Source: Paraburkholderia acidipaludis NBRC 101816 (GTDB lineage: Bacteria; Pseudomonadota; Gammaproteobacteria; Burkholderiales; Burkholderiaceae). From it: DNA of 64,000 nucleotides. The notes below the pieces were generated by a model that worked only from the letters and a program-made list of their open reading frames with translations, had not been told where the DNA came from and did not search any database. Below, piece by piece: positions 1-8,238 of this stretch (position 1 is its first letter; every line of letters starts with the position of its first letter). Position numbers and translations under genes: made by a program. The stretch lies in NCBI RefSeq assembly GCF_000684975.1, contig NZ_BAXZ01000019.1:62001-126000 (forward strand), written 5' to 3'.

Positions 1-2
1 CG

Positions 3-1199
3 GCGTTCCAGACCGAGGAGCGCCGGCTCGACGTCTTGCGCGTCACGGCCGCCGAGGAGGCGCGCGCGCAGCAGCAGACGCTCGTGATGACGGCGGTGAC
101 CGGCTCGATTGCGTTCGTCGCGCTGGCGGTGTGGCTCTTTACGCGCGGCGTGCGCGGACGGCTCCTCGCGCTATCGGACAACGCCAACCGTCTCGCGGGC
201 AACGAGCCGCTGGCGCCGCTTACCGTCGGCAACGACGAGATTGCGCGGCTCGACCTGACGCTGCATCAGATCGGCCAGCGGCTCATCGAGGCCGAACGCG
301 CGCGGCTTGGCTTCCAGGCGGACCTCGCGCGCCGCGCGGAGCAACTCGCGCAGATCAACGAGAACCTGCGTCAGCAGACCCAGGAAAACGAGATGTTCAT
401 TCACAGCGTTTCGCACGACCTGCGTGCGCCGCTCGTGAATCTGCAGGGTTTTTCGCGCGAGCTGAACCATGCCTGCGACGACCTGCGCGCGCTCGTTGCG
501 CGCTCGGCGCTGACGCCCGAAGCGCGCACCGAAGTGGAACGGATCATCGAGGCGGACATTGGCGAGGCGCTGCGCTATCTGCAGACTGCCGTGCTGCGGG
601 CCTCGCACATCATCGACGCGCTCTTGCGCCTCGCCCGCGTGGGGCGCGTGGAGTACCGCAGTCAGCGCGTCAACGTGCGGGAGCTCGTGCAGCGCGTGGT
701 GGACGCCATGCACGGGTCGATCCGCGCCCGCGCCGCGACCGTGAGCGTGCGGCCGCTGCCGGCGGTGTGGGGCGATCCGACAGCGCTCGAGCAGGTCTTC
801 GCGAATCTGATTGGCAATGCGCTCAACTACCTCGATCCCGCGCGCGAGGGCAAGGTCGAGATCGGGACGGCCCCGGCGCCGCCCGGCGTGGAATCGCTGC
901 AGATTTTTTACGTGCGCGATAACGGGCTTGGCATTCCCGAAGTCGCATTGCCGCGCCTCTTTCAGGCGTTCCAGCGCATGCACGGCCATGTCGCGCCAGG
1001 CGAGGGTATTGGGCTCGCGCTCGTGCGGCGCATGGTCGAGCGCCACGGCGGGCGCGTGTGGGTGGAATCGCGCGAGGGCGAGGGCACGACGTTCTATCTT
1101 TCGCTGCCCGACGCGCTGGCGCCGGTGCCGCCCGCGCCGGGCGAGGCGGCCATGCCGGCCGCTGCCGGTGGCCGCGAGGCTACCCGCGTGACCGGTTAG
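3..1199 (+). CDS. Sensor histidine kinase, 3' part (5' end outside window)
   Basis: The gene enters from the left edge and the frame is open from base 3. The first residues (FQTEERRL...) resemble the end of a CHASE3 sensory domain. One membrane helix follows (about bases 84-140), then a HAMP-like linker and a coiled region. The dimerisation/phosphoacceptor box reads HSVSHDLRAPL, with the His codon at 414-416. The ATPase domain shows an N box (ANLIGNALNYL), a G1 box (RDNGLGIP) and a G2 box (GEGIGLALVRRM). These motifs define an orthodox inner-membrane histidine kinase that autophosphorylates on His. The signal and the partner regulator cannot be read here; the partner may lie outside the window. 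The stop overlaps the convergent next gene by four bases. Confidence 0.93.
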   Translation, partial: AFQTEERRLDVLRVTAAEEARAQQQTLVMTAVTGSIAFVALAVWLFTRGVRGRLLALSDNANRLAGNEPLAPLTVGNDEIARLDLTLHQIGQRLIEAERARLGFQADLARRAEQLAQINENLRQQTQENEMFIHSVSHDLRAPLVNLQGFSRELNHACDDLRALVARSALTPEARTEVERIIEADIGEALRYLQTAVLRASHIIDALLRLARVGRVEYRSQRVNVRELVQRVVDAMHGSIRARAATVSVRPLPAVWGDPTALEQVFANLIGNALNYLDPAREGKVEIGTAPAPPGVESLQIFYVRDNGLGIPEVALPRLFQAFQRMHGHVAPGEGIGLALVRRMVERHGGRVWVESREGEGTTFYLSLPDALAPVPPAPGEAAMPAAAGGREATRVTG

Positions 1200-1540
1200 C
1201 GCGACAGCCCGTGGCCCGAGCCGAAGATACGGCGTGCGCGCAGCAGGCGGCGGCCGCGAATCGACCAGACGCTGCCCGCAACGATGAGCATGAGCGCGAG
1301 ACCCAGCACGGCGCGCGGGTCGAGGTGCAGGCCGAGGGGCGCGCCGCCCGGCGCAAGGAAGCTGCGCGCGAGCACGAGCAGGGCGCCCCAGAATGCGATT
1401 GCGGCCTGCACGACGAGCCGCGTGCCCGCGCGGTATCGCATGCGGTCGACGAAAGTCGCGCGACGATGCGTGCGCGAGCAAAAAAAAGCGATCGCCAGCA
1501 ACGCGATCGCGAGAAGCACAATCCAGTCAGTCAGGTCCAT
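1196..1540 (-). CDS. Small hypothetical membrane protein
   Basis: A 114-residue protein starting MDLTDWIVLLAIALL. It has an N-terminal helix, a short basic loop, a second helix (about residues 40-60) and a third (about 75-92), ending in an Arg-rich tail. I do not recognise a family. I chose the ATG at 1540 because a GGGG-rich ribosome site lies just upstream; an in-frame ATG 63 bases further upstream is less likely. It converges on the kinase gene with a four-base overlap. It may be a membrane protein of unknown role. Confidence 0.6.
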   Translation of the reverse strand: MDLTDWIVLLAIALLAIAFFCSRTHRRATFVDRMRYRAGTRLVVQAAIAFWGALLVLARSFLAPGGAPLGLHLDPRAVLGLALMLIVAGSVWSIRGRRLLRARRIFGSGHGLSR

Positions 1541-1671
1541 CACAACTACCCCTAAAACAATGAAGTACTTTAGAGGGCGGTGATATCGGACGATATAGGA
1601 CACGTCTCAAAGACTAACCAAACGGCATCCTGATCAGTTATCGCGGCGTATGCCGTTGCGGCCCGCGCACC

Positions 1672-2253
1672 TCACGGCTCGATGCGGGTGCCAAGCAGAA
1701 CCAGGAACTGCCGCAGCCACTCCGGATGCGCGGGCCACGCCGGGGCGGTGACGAAGGGCGCGTCGGTCACGGCGCTGTCGATCGGAATGTCGGCGTATTC
1801 GCCGCCTGCGAGGCGCACTTCGGGCGCGCAGGCGGGATAGGCCGAAATGCGCCGGCCGCGAATCACTTCGGCGGCGGCAAGGAGCTGTGCGGCGTGGCAG
1901 ATGGCCGCAATCGGCTTGTTCGCGCCCGCGAAGTGGCGTACAAGCTCGATCACCTTGGGATCGAGCCGCAGATATTCGGGCGCACGGCCGCCTGCGATGG
2001 CGAGCGCGTCGTAGGCTAACGGGTCGACGTCCTCGAAGGTCGCGTTGAGCGTGAACTGGTGGCCCGGCTTCTCCGTGTAGGTCTGGTCGCCCTCGAAGTC
2101 GTGGATGGCGGTTTTGATGCGCTCGCCGGCCTTCTTGCCGGGGCACACGGCGTCGACGCGGTGGCCCACGGCCTGCAGTGCCTGGAAGGGCACCATCGTT
2201 TCATAGTCCTCGGCAAAATCGCCGGTGAGGAAAAGGATCTTCTTGACTGCCAT
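1672..2253 (-). CDS. DJ-1/PfpI family protein (class I glutamine amidotransferase-like)
   Basis: 193 residues, the usual length for the family. The N-terminal strand KKILFLTGDFAEDYE carries the conserved acidic residue (Glu15), and the nucleophile elbow AAICHAAQ places Cys119 next to His120. Members act as glyoxalases, deglycases, chaperones or peptidases, and the sequence alone does not say which. It is probably cytoplasmic, as no signal peptide is seen. A strong AGGAGG ribosome site precedes the ATG. It is divergent from the acetyltransferase gene, with 59 bp between starts. Confidence 0.88.
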   Translation of the reverse strand: MAVKKILFLTGDFAEDYETMVPFQALQAVGHRVDAVCPGKKAGERIKTAIHDFEGDQTYTEKPGHQFTLNATFEDVDPLAYDALAIAGGRAPEYLRLDPKVIELVRHFAGANKPIAAICHAAQLLAAAEVIRGRRISAYPACAPEVRLAGGEYADIPIDSAVTDAPFVTAPAWPAHPEWLRQFLVLLGTRIEP

Positions 2254-2312
2254 TGCGCGCCTCCTGTGTCGGATGGTGGAACAGATTGGACCCCGATGCA
2301 GTCTACTCCAGC

Positions 2313-2762
2313 ATGATTGACGCTTCTGTTACGCCCCGCCTGCCGCCGGATATCGTCTGGCGCACCTACGTACCCGGGCGCGATGCCGCACCGCTCGCCG
2401 CGCTCTTTCGCGCCGCGGTGACGACGCTTGCGGCCACGCATTACGACGCGGCCCAGCGCGCGGCGTGGGTATCGTCCGCCGACGACCTCGCCGCGTTCGA
2501 CGCGAGGCTCGCGCGCGGCACGACGCTCGTCGCGGTCCATGCCAATGCGAGCGTCGCATTCGGGCAGCTTTTTCCGGCCGATCACGTCGAGATGCTCTAC
2601 GTCGCTCCGGACTGGGCGCGGCGCGGTCTCGCGTCGGCGCTGCTCGGGCGCATCGAGGCCGTGGCGCGCGGCCACGGCGCAAACGTGCTGTGCGCGGAGG
2701 CGAGCGCGCTCGCCCGGCCTGTGTTCGAGCGCGCCGGCTTTTCGCTGGTTTCACCCAGATAG
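2313..2762 (+). CDS. GNAT family N-acetyltransferase
   Basis: 149 residues. The acetyl-CoA binding motif A appears as VEMLYVAPDWARRGLASALL (V/IxxxxRGxG/A pattern). It is followed by a helix, and the C-terminal strand reads ARPVFERAGFSLV, typical of YafP-like GNAT enzymes. The substrate is unknown. I use the ATG at 2313 because homologous N termini start close to TPRLPPDIVWRTY; no clear ribosome site is seen. It is followed after 76 bases by a lipoprotein gene on the same strand. Confidence 0.85.
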   Translation: MIDASVTPRLPPDIVWRTYVPGRDAAPLAALFRAAVTTLAATHYDAAQRAAWVSSADDLAAFDARLARGTTLVAVHANASVAFGQLFPADHVEMLYVAPDWARRGLASALLGRIEAVARGHGANVLCAEASALARPVFERAGFSLVSPR

Positions 2763-2838
2763 TCTTGCGCGGCGGCGTATCATTGCCGCGCTTTCAGATG
2801 GCCAAGCCGCTCTTTGCGGCCCAACATTCAGGATGACC

Positions 2839-3303
2839 ATGTCTTTCAGGGTATCGATACACCGGGCCTGCGTGCCCGTTCTGGCCTGCGCGCTGCTCGC
2901 CGCGGGCTGCAGCAAGCAGGATGCGAGCGCGCCCGACCTCGCCGGCAAGTCCGCCGACGCCGCACAGCAGGCAGTGCAACAGGCGGCCCAGCAGGCCGCC
3001 GATCAGGCCAAACAGAAGCTCGACGCGGCCGCGAGCTATGTGAACCAGCAGGTCGACGCCGCGCGCGCGGGGGCGCAGCAACAGATCGACAACGCTTCTT
3101 CGCACACGCAGGACGCGAGCGCTTCGACGGGCCAGCTCGCCTCCGCCGCGCAAGGCCAGCTAGGCGACGCGGCGAGCGATGCCCGGGCCATGCTCGGCCA
3201 TGCCGCGGCCGCAGCGGGCACCGGGCTGCAACTGACCGGACGCACGCTGCAACAGTGGGCCAGCAGCGTTTCGGCTGCCTCGTCGCCGGCGGCTAGCCAG
3301 TGA
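2839..3303 (+). CDS. Small Ala/Gln-rich lipoprotein
   Basis: 154 residues. A basic start and hydrophobic stretch end in a lipobox LLAAGC, with Cys24 as the acylation site. The mature part is a long amphipathic, probably coiled-coil stretch rich in Ala, Gln and Asp (repeated AQQA units, about residues 35-120). Ser25 follows the Cys with no Asp at +2, so outer-membrane sorting is expected. The function is unknown; helical lipoproteins of this kind can be envelope spacers. The ATG at 2839 sits six bases after AGG. An in-frame ATG at 2833 is the alternative. Confidence 0.75.
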   Translation: MSFRVSIHRACVPVLACALLAAGCSKQDASAPDLAGKSADAAQQAVQQAAQQAADQAKQKLDAAASYVNQQVDAARAGAQQQIDNASSHTQDASASTGQLASAAQGQLGDAASDARAMLGHAAAAAGTGLQLTGRTLQQWASSVSAASSPAASQ

Positions 3304-3327
3304 AACCGAGCTTGACGTCCGCGATTA

Positions 3328-3348
3328 ATGTAATTACGATGGTTACAT
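3328..3348. promoter_or_regulatory. Candidate Rrf2 operator, upstream copy
   Basis: The inverted repeat ATGTAAT-N7-GTTACAT lies 32 bp before the GTG start of the Rrf2 gene. A near-identical dyad lies before the next gene (3908-3928). The shared consensus is TGTAAY-N7-GTTACA. Autoregulation by the Rrf2 protein is inferred. Confidence 0.7.
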
Positions 3349-3379
3349 ATTTCGATGCAGGTTTCCTTGCAGGTTCGGC

Positions 3380-3847
3380 GTGAACACGAGTAGCCGCTTT
3401 GCGTTTGCCGTCCACGTGCTTGCGCTGCTCGCGCAGCAGCAGGGCGCGCCGCTTTCGTCGGAGATCATCGCGGGCAGCGTGAACACGAATCCCGCGCTGA
3501 TCCGGCGGCTCCTCACGATGCTCGCGAACGCGGGGCTTACGGGTTCGCAGCTGGGCGCGGGCGGTGGGGCGCTGCTGGTGCGCGAGCCCGCGTCGATCAC
3601 ATTGCTCGACATCTACCGCGCCGTGGACGACGCGCAGCTTTTCGCCATGCATCGCGAAGAGCCCAATCCGGCCTGCATGGTCGGGCGGCATATCCAGCAC
3701 ACGCTGCGCGGCGTCATCGACGACGCACAGCGCGCGATGGAGGCGTCGCTCGCTGCGCGCACCCTCGCCGATGTTGTCGACGATGTGGAGCGCAGCGAGC
3801 GCAGGCTCGAACGGTCGCGCGGCTCGCGCGGTTCGGGCAAGGCGTGA
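3380..3847 (+). CDS. Rrf2 family transcriptional regulator (YwnA-like)
   Basis: 155 residues. The N terminus NTSSRFAFAVHVLALLAQQ and the winged helix SSEIIAGSVNTNPALIRRLL are diagnostic of Rrf2. The wing is LGAGGGALLVREP. Only one Cys is present (PACMVG), so the three-Cys [Fe-S] ligand set of IscR/NsrR is missing. This fits the cluster-free YwnA/YwgB group, which may sense by thiol or ligand. The start is GTG. It is followed after 106 bp by an NAD(P)-binding protein, a pairing like ywnA-ywnB in Bacillus. It probably represses both genes through the two matching dyads. Confidence 0.88.
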   Translation: MNTSSRFAFAVHVLALLAQQQGAPLSSEIIAGSVNTNPALIRRLLTMLANAGLTGSQLGAGGGALLVREPASITLLDIYRAVDDAQLFAMHREEPNPACMVGRHIQHTLRGVIDDAQRAMEASLAARTLADVVDDVERSERRLERSRGSRGSGKA

Positions 3848-3907
3848 AGGATCATGAGCGCTACAGCATGACTCACCGGGGCTATGCCCCATTTTTTAAC
3901 GCTTTTT

Positions 3908-3928
3908 GTGTAACTGTTGTAGTTACAT
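3908..3928. promoter_or_regulatory. Candidate Rrf2 operator, downstream copy
   Basis: GTGTAAC-N7-GTTACAT, with perfect GTAAC/GTTAC arms, lies 25 bp before the reductase-like gene. It has the same spacing and arms as the dyad at 3328-3348. It probably blocks transcription of the downstream gene. Confidence 0.72.
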
Positions 3929-3953
3929 AATCCAATCCGACAGGAGTTCAACC

Positions 3954-4598
3954 ATGAGCAAGTCGCTGAATATCGCCCTCTTTGGCGCAACCGGCATGAT
4001 CGGTTCGCGCATTGCCGCCGAAGCCGCGCGCCGCGGCCATCGCGTGAGCGCCCTCGTGCGCGAGCCTGGCCGCGTGGCGGCGGGGCCGAACGTCGTGGCG
4101 TCGAAGGTCGACGTGCTCGACGCGGGCAGCGTGGCCGCGGCCGTGCGCGGTCACGACATGGTCGCGAGCGCCTACGCGCCGCCGCACGACCGCGTGGCGG
4201 ACGTGCTGGCCGCGAGCCGTGCGCTCGTCGACGGGGTGCGCGCGGCTGGGCTCAAGCGCCTTGTCGTGGTGGGCGGCGCGGGCTCGCTCGAAATCGCGCC
4301 CGGCAAGCAGCTCGTCGATTCGGAGAGCTTCCCGGCGGCGTGGAAGGGGATCGCGCTCGCCCACCGCGACGCATTCGACTACTACCGCACTGTTGCCGAT
4401 CTCGACTGGACGTTTTTCGCGCCCGCCGCGATGATCGCGCCCGGCGAGCGCACGGGCCAGTTCCGCACCGGCGCGACCGCGCTGATCGCTGACGCAAAAG
4501 GCGAGAGCCGCATTTCGGCGGAAGATTACGCGGTGGCGTTCGTCGACGAGCTGGAGCAAGGGCGCTTCGTTCGCCAGATCGCCACGGCGGCCTACTGA
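3954..4598 (+). CDS. NAD(P)-binding protein, atypical SDR / NmrA-like (YwnB-like)
   Basis: 214 residues with an N-terminal Rossmann motif LNIALFGATGMIGSRIA (GxxGxxG). The fold is that of atypical short-chain dehydrogenases (NAD(P)H-binding, BVR-B/YwnB type). The VVVGGAGSLEI segment is typical of this group. It may be a redox sensor or reductase with an unknown substrate. CAGGAG precedes the ATG at 3954. The operator upstream suggests it is the main target of the Rrf2 protein encoded just before it. Confidence 0.87.
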   Translation: MSKSLNIALFGATGMIGSRIAAEAARRGHRVSALVREPGRVAAGPNVVASKVDVLDAGSVAAAVRGHDMVASAYAPPHDRVADVLAASRALVDGVRAAGLKRLVVVGGAGSLEIAPGKQLVDSESFPAAWKGIALAHRDAFDYYRTVADLDWTFFAPAAMIAPGERTGQFRTGATALIADAKGESRISAEDYAVAFVDELEQGRFVRQIATAAY

Positions 4599-4750
4599 CG
4601 CGGTAGAGCGGAGGCATGGCGGCCGTGCGAGGCGCCGCCATTCTGCAGCGCGTTTCCGCAGAATTTCCGCTGACATTCTGTTACGCGAGCGTGCCGCGCG
4701 GGCCGCTCGACTGCGGCTAAACTGGAGCGTCCTGTTCTTGCCTTTGCGAC

Positions 4751-7282
4751 ATGAATTCACGCTCCGGACGGGACGGCGCACGGGCCCGGCCGGCGTGCGC
4801 CGGGTGGCCCGCGTTTACTCCCGTTTTTGACCGGCACGCGGCGCAGGCGGCATGCGTGCCGCAGCGCCCCGGCTGGCTGATGTTGCTTGCCTCTTTCGTG
4901 CTGTGGTGCGCATGCATGCCGGGCGCGTTGGCCCAAACGGCGGTCCCCGCGCCGGCCGTGCCCGCCGCGCCGGTACTCCCGGCGCTGAAAAGTCTCATTA
5001 CGGGTCAGCCGGCGGCCGCCTCGGGAGCGTCGGCGGCCGGGGCGGCATCCGCGCCCAGCCCGGCAAGCCAGGCCGAGTTCACGCGCAATCTCGACAGCGT
5101 GATCACGACGCTCGACAGCGAACGGCAGCGCAATGCGCTTGTCGCGCAACTGAAAAAGCTGCGCGATGCTTCGCAGAACGTGGCACCCGCGCCGGCTTCG
5201 GGCGCGGCGGGCACGTCGGGGCTGCTCGGCGCGATCGCGTCAGGCCTTTCGTCGGTCGAAGCGGACGCGCGCCGCGGCCGCAGCCCGGTGCACTACTGGG
5301 CCGGGCGATTCCGGGCAGCCGGCGACGAACTGTATGCGCTCGCGGTAGGCGAGGGCGATGAGCACGCCGGCGGTCTCGTGCTCGACCTGCTTGGCATGCT
5401 CGTGGGCTGGGGCGCCTGCGCGCTTGCGCTGCGCTGGCTCGTGCGCCGCGTGCTGAGGCGCTTTTCGGTCGACACGGGGCTGCAGCCCAATCCCACCACG
5501 CTCGAGCTCGTCGTGTTCGCCCTGCAGCGGGTCGGACCGTTCATCGTCGCTTTCGTCGCGGCGCTCGTCGTCGAACACGCGCTGTCCCAGTCCGTCGGCC
5601 GCACGATCGGCCTCGTCATCGCCTATGCCATTGTCGCGGGGGCGGTGTTCTCGGCCATCTGTCTCATCATGTTTTCGCTGTTCGGCTCGGGGCATCGCCG
5701 CGCCGCCGTGCGCGTGCTGATCGCGCGCGGGCGCCGGCCGCTCTTCGCGATCGGCGTGTGCAGCGCGCTCGGCGACGCGGCCACGAACTCCGACGTCGCG
5801 TACCAGATTGGCATCAACCTGGCCGCACTCGTCTCGACGTTCGCCAACATGACGGCGGCCGTGTTGGCCGCCGTGTTCGCCCTGAGCTTCAGCCGGCCCG
5901 TTGCGCATCTGATCCGCAACCGCAGCTACCAGCTGCGCCACGACCACAAGGCGCTCACGGAAATTTTCGACGTGCTGGCCTCGATCTGGCACGTGCCGAT
6001 GCTGCTGCTCGCGGCCGCCTCGATCGTCGCGACCGTGGGCGGGCTCAGCAGCAGCGAAAACGTGCTGCAGATTTCGATCGTCACGGCGCTTTTGCTCGTG
6101 CTGGCGTTCTTCCTTTCGGCCATCGTCCGGCGCCTCACGCGCCCGAACCCCGCGCGCGTGCGGCGCCGCTCGCCGTATCTGCGGCGGCTGCTGCGTTTCG
6201 CGGGCACGCTCGCCATCGTGTTCATCTGGCTCGCCTATTTCGAGTCGTGCGCGCGGCTGTGGGACATCTCGCTCGCGCGCATCATCGAGGCGAGCGTCGC
6301 GGCGCGCGGCATCGCCCATGCGCTGTTCGCGATCGGCGTGACCGTGTTCTTCGCGTGGCTCACGTGGATCGTGCTCGACACCGCGATACTCGAGGCGCTC
6401 AATCCGAGCGGCCCGCGCGCCAAGGGCCGCGCGCCCAGCGCACGCGCACGCACCATGCTGCCGCTCGTGCGCAACGCGGTGCTCGTGACGATCCTCACGA
6501 TCGCGGGGATCGTCACGGCCGCGAACCTCGGCATCAACGTGACGCCGCTGCTCGCGGGCGCCGGCGTGATCGGCCTTGCCATCGGCTTTGGCGCGCAGTC
6601 GCTCGTGAGCGATCTCATTACCGGGCTCTTCATCATCATCGAGGAGACGATCTCGGTAGGCGACTGGATCGATCTCGACAACGGCCACGCGGGCACCGTC
6701 GAGCATCTGTCGATTCGCACCGTGCGCCTGCGCGACGGTCAGGGCGCGATACACGCCATTCCGTTTTCGCAGATCAAGATCGTGAAGAATCTCTCGCGCG
6801 ACTTTGCGTATGCGGTCTTCGAAGTGCGCGTGCCGTTTTCGGTCGAACTCGATACGGTCACGCGGCTGATTCGCGAGGTGGGCGCGGAGCTGGTGGCCGA
6901 TTTCCGCTACCGGCGCGAGATACTCGGGCCCGTGGAGGTATGGGGACTCGACCGCTTCGAGCCGAACTGGATGGTCGTCAAAGGGCAGATCAAGACGCGG
7001 CCGCTGCAGCAGTGGAGCGTGGCGCGCGCCTTCAACGCGCGGCTCAAGCACCGCATGGACGAAGCCGGCATCGACATGCCGGTGCCGCAGATGCAGGTGC
7101 ACATGAGCCCGCGCGGGGAGGATGTGCCGCTGCACGAGGACGATCTTGCGCCGCCTTCGCAGGCGGCGGCGTCGGGAGGCGCGGTACGCGATGCCTCGCA
7201 CGAGCCGCGCCCGGCGCCGCCGTCCACGGCCGGCCCCGACAGCGCGCCGCCGCAGATTCCGACGGCTGGCAGCCGAGGTTAG
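4751..7282 (+). CDS. Mechanosensitive ion channel family protein (large MscS/MscM type)
   Basis: 843 residues. A long signal-like N terminus (hydrophobic about residues 42-61) is followed by an Ala/Pro-rich periplasmic part with a short coiled coil. Some nine or ten membrane helices follow, then the MscS core at about residues 590-785. The pore helix and upper vestibule are clear: PLLAGAGVIGLAIGFGAQSL, then LFIIIEETISVGDWIDL. The last 60 residues are Ala/Pro-rich and probably disordered. The role is release of osmolytes on hypo-osmotic shock at the inner membrane. It is far longer than MscS (286 residues) and nearer the YbiO/MscM class. It appears to be transcribed alone. Confidence 0.92.
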   Translation: MNSRSGRDGARARPACAGWPAFTPVFDRHAAQAACVPQRPGWLMLLASFVLWCACMPGALAQTAVPAPAVPAAPVLPALKSLITGQPAAASGASAAGAASAPSPASQAEFTRNLDSVITTLDSERQRNALVAQLKKLRDASQNVAPAPASGAAGTSGLLGAIASGLSSVEADARRGRSPVHYWAGRFRAAGDELYALAVGEGDEHAGGLVLDLLGMLVGWGACALALRWLVRRVLRRFSVDTGLQPNPTTLELVVFALQRVGPFIVAFVAALVVEHALSQSVGRTIGLVIAYAIVAGAVFSAICLIMFSLFGSGHRRAAVRVLIARGRRPLFAIGVCSALGDAATNSDVAYQIGINLAALVSTFANMTAAVLAAVFALSFSRPVAHLIRNRSYQLRHDHKALTEIFDVLASIWHVPMLLLAAASIVATVGGLSSSENVLQISIVTALLLVLAFFLSAIVRRLTRPNPARVRRRSPYLRRLLRFAGTLAIVFIWLAYFESCARLWDISLARIIEASVAARGIAHALFAIGVTVFFAWLTWIVLDTAILEALNPSGPRAKGRAPSARARTMLPLVRNAVLVTILTIAGIVTAANLGINVTPLLAGAGVIGLAIGFGAQSLVSDLITGLFIIIEETISVGDWIDLDNGHAGTVEHLSIRTVRLRDGQGAIHAIPFSQIKIVKNLSRDFAYAVFEVRVPFSVELDTVTRLIREVGAELVADFRYRREILGPVEVWGLDRFEPNWMVVKGQIKTRPLQQWSVARAFNARLKHRMDEAGIDMPVPQMQVHMSPRGEDVPLHEDDLAPPSQAAASGGAVRDASHEPRPAPPSTAGPDSAPPQIPTAGSRG

Positions 7283-7380
7283 TCGTTCACGGGTCGTTCG
7301 GACTGCTATTCAAGCGGTCGTACCGCGGTGTAGCGTTGCCCGGTTGCCGTTCGGTCGCGGATGAATAGATTGATAGCGGT

Positions 7381-7408
7381 TTGCGTCGAGAAGGAGTTTC
7401 CATATAAT
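7381..7408 (+). promoter_or_regulatory. Sigma-70 promoter of the Lrp-type gene
   Basis: TTGCGT, 16 bp, then a perfect TATAAT at 7403-7408. The ATG of the regulator is 55 bp downstream. Confidence 0.65.
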
Positions 7409-7428
7409 TTCCCCGCATGAACTCCAGA

Positions 7429-7443
7429 TAGAATAAATTTCTA
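7429..7443. promoter_or_regulatory. Candidate Lrp-type autoregulatory dyad
   Basis: TAGAA-N5-TTCTA in an AT-rich patch just downstream of the predicted start of transcription and 19 bp before the ATG. Lrp/AsnC proteins usually bind such sites at their own promoter. The assignment is inference. Confidence 0.4.
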
Positions 7444-7462
7444 CGCAAGGGGAAGGGCGGAA

Positions 7463-7921
7463 ATGGATGTGATCGACAGAAAGCTCGTCGAGCTGTTGCA
7501 GCAGGACGCCACGATGCCGGTTGCCGAACTCGCGCAGCGTGTCAATCTCTCGCAAACGCCGTGCTGGAAGCGGGTCCAGCGTCTCAAGGAGACAGGCGTG
7601 ATTCGCGCCCAGGTGGCGCTGTGCGATCCGAAAAAGCTGGGCGTGGGGACGACCGTATTCGTGGCGGTGCGCACGAACCAGCACACCGAGGCGTGGGCGC
7701 AGAGTTTCACGCGCGCGGTGCAGGACATTCCCGAGATCGTCGAGGCCTACCGCATGAGCGGCGAGACCGACTATCTGCTGCGCGTCGTGGTATCGGACAT
7801 CGACGACTATGATCGCGTCTACAAGCAGTTGATTCGCGCCGTGCCCCTCTCCGACGTGAGTTCGAGCTTCGCCATGGAGCAGCTCAAGTATTCGACGGCC
7901 TTACCGGTGCGAGTCGGGTAA
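7463..7921 (+). CDS. Lrp/AsnC family transcriptional regulator
   Basis: 152 residues, full family length. The N-terminal helix-turn-helix is DVIDRKLVELLQQDATMPVAELAQRV... with recognition helix SQTPCWKRVQRLKETGVI. The C-terminal RAM ligand-binding domain follows (about residues 65-145; YRMSGETDYLLRVV matches the family). It senses amino acids or other small molecules as an oligomer. AAGGGG precedes the ATG. The nearest metabolic target is not evident; the adjacent FUSC exporter gene is convergent, so a link is uncertain. Confidence 0.93.
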   Translation: MDVIDRKLVELLQQDATMPVAELAQRVNLSQTPCWKRVQRLKETGVIRAQVALCDPKKLGVGTTVFVAVRTNQHTEAWAQSFTRAVQDIPEIVEAYRMSGETDYLLRVVVSDIDDYDRVYKQLIRAVPLSDVSSSFAMEQLKYSTALPVRVG

Positions 7922-8000
7922 GGCGGCCGCGGCGAAGCAAGCCGCCTGCAAGGCGCCCCGGCGTAGAATGCCCGCTTTGCTCCTTATTTTTCGGCAAACC

Positions 8001-8195
8001 ATGAACGAACCGCGCAAGAAGAATCCCACTTTTGGTGTTGGCGTGCTCATCGTGGTGGTGGTGCTCCTCGTGATCGGCACCGTGCTGTTCAATGCGATCC
8101 GCGGCAAGCGCGAATACGATGAGGCGAACCCGGGCCAGCCGGCGAGCGCGGCGGCAAGCACGAATGCCTCGCAGCCGGCCGGCACGGGCCAGTAA
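8001..8195 (+). CDS. Small single-pass membrane protein
   Basis: 64 residues. MNEPRKKNPTFGVGVLIVVV begins with a short basic cytoplasmic end, followed by one strong membrane helix (about residues 12-32) and an Ala/Ser/Gly-rich tail. It is of unknown function; small proteins of this shape are common and conserved within Burkholderiaceae. It converges on the FUSC gene with a 43-bp gap. Confidence 0.6.
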   Translation: MNEPRKKNPTFGVGVLIVVVVLLVIGTVLFNAIRGKREYDEANPGQPASAAASTNASQPAGTGQ

Positions 8196-8238
8196 CGCAG
8201 CCCCCTGCGCTGTAACCGAGTCTTCCCGCGCTTGCCCG

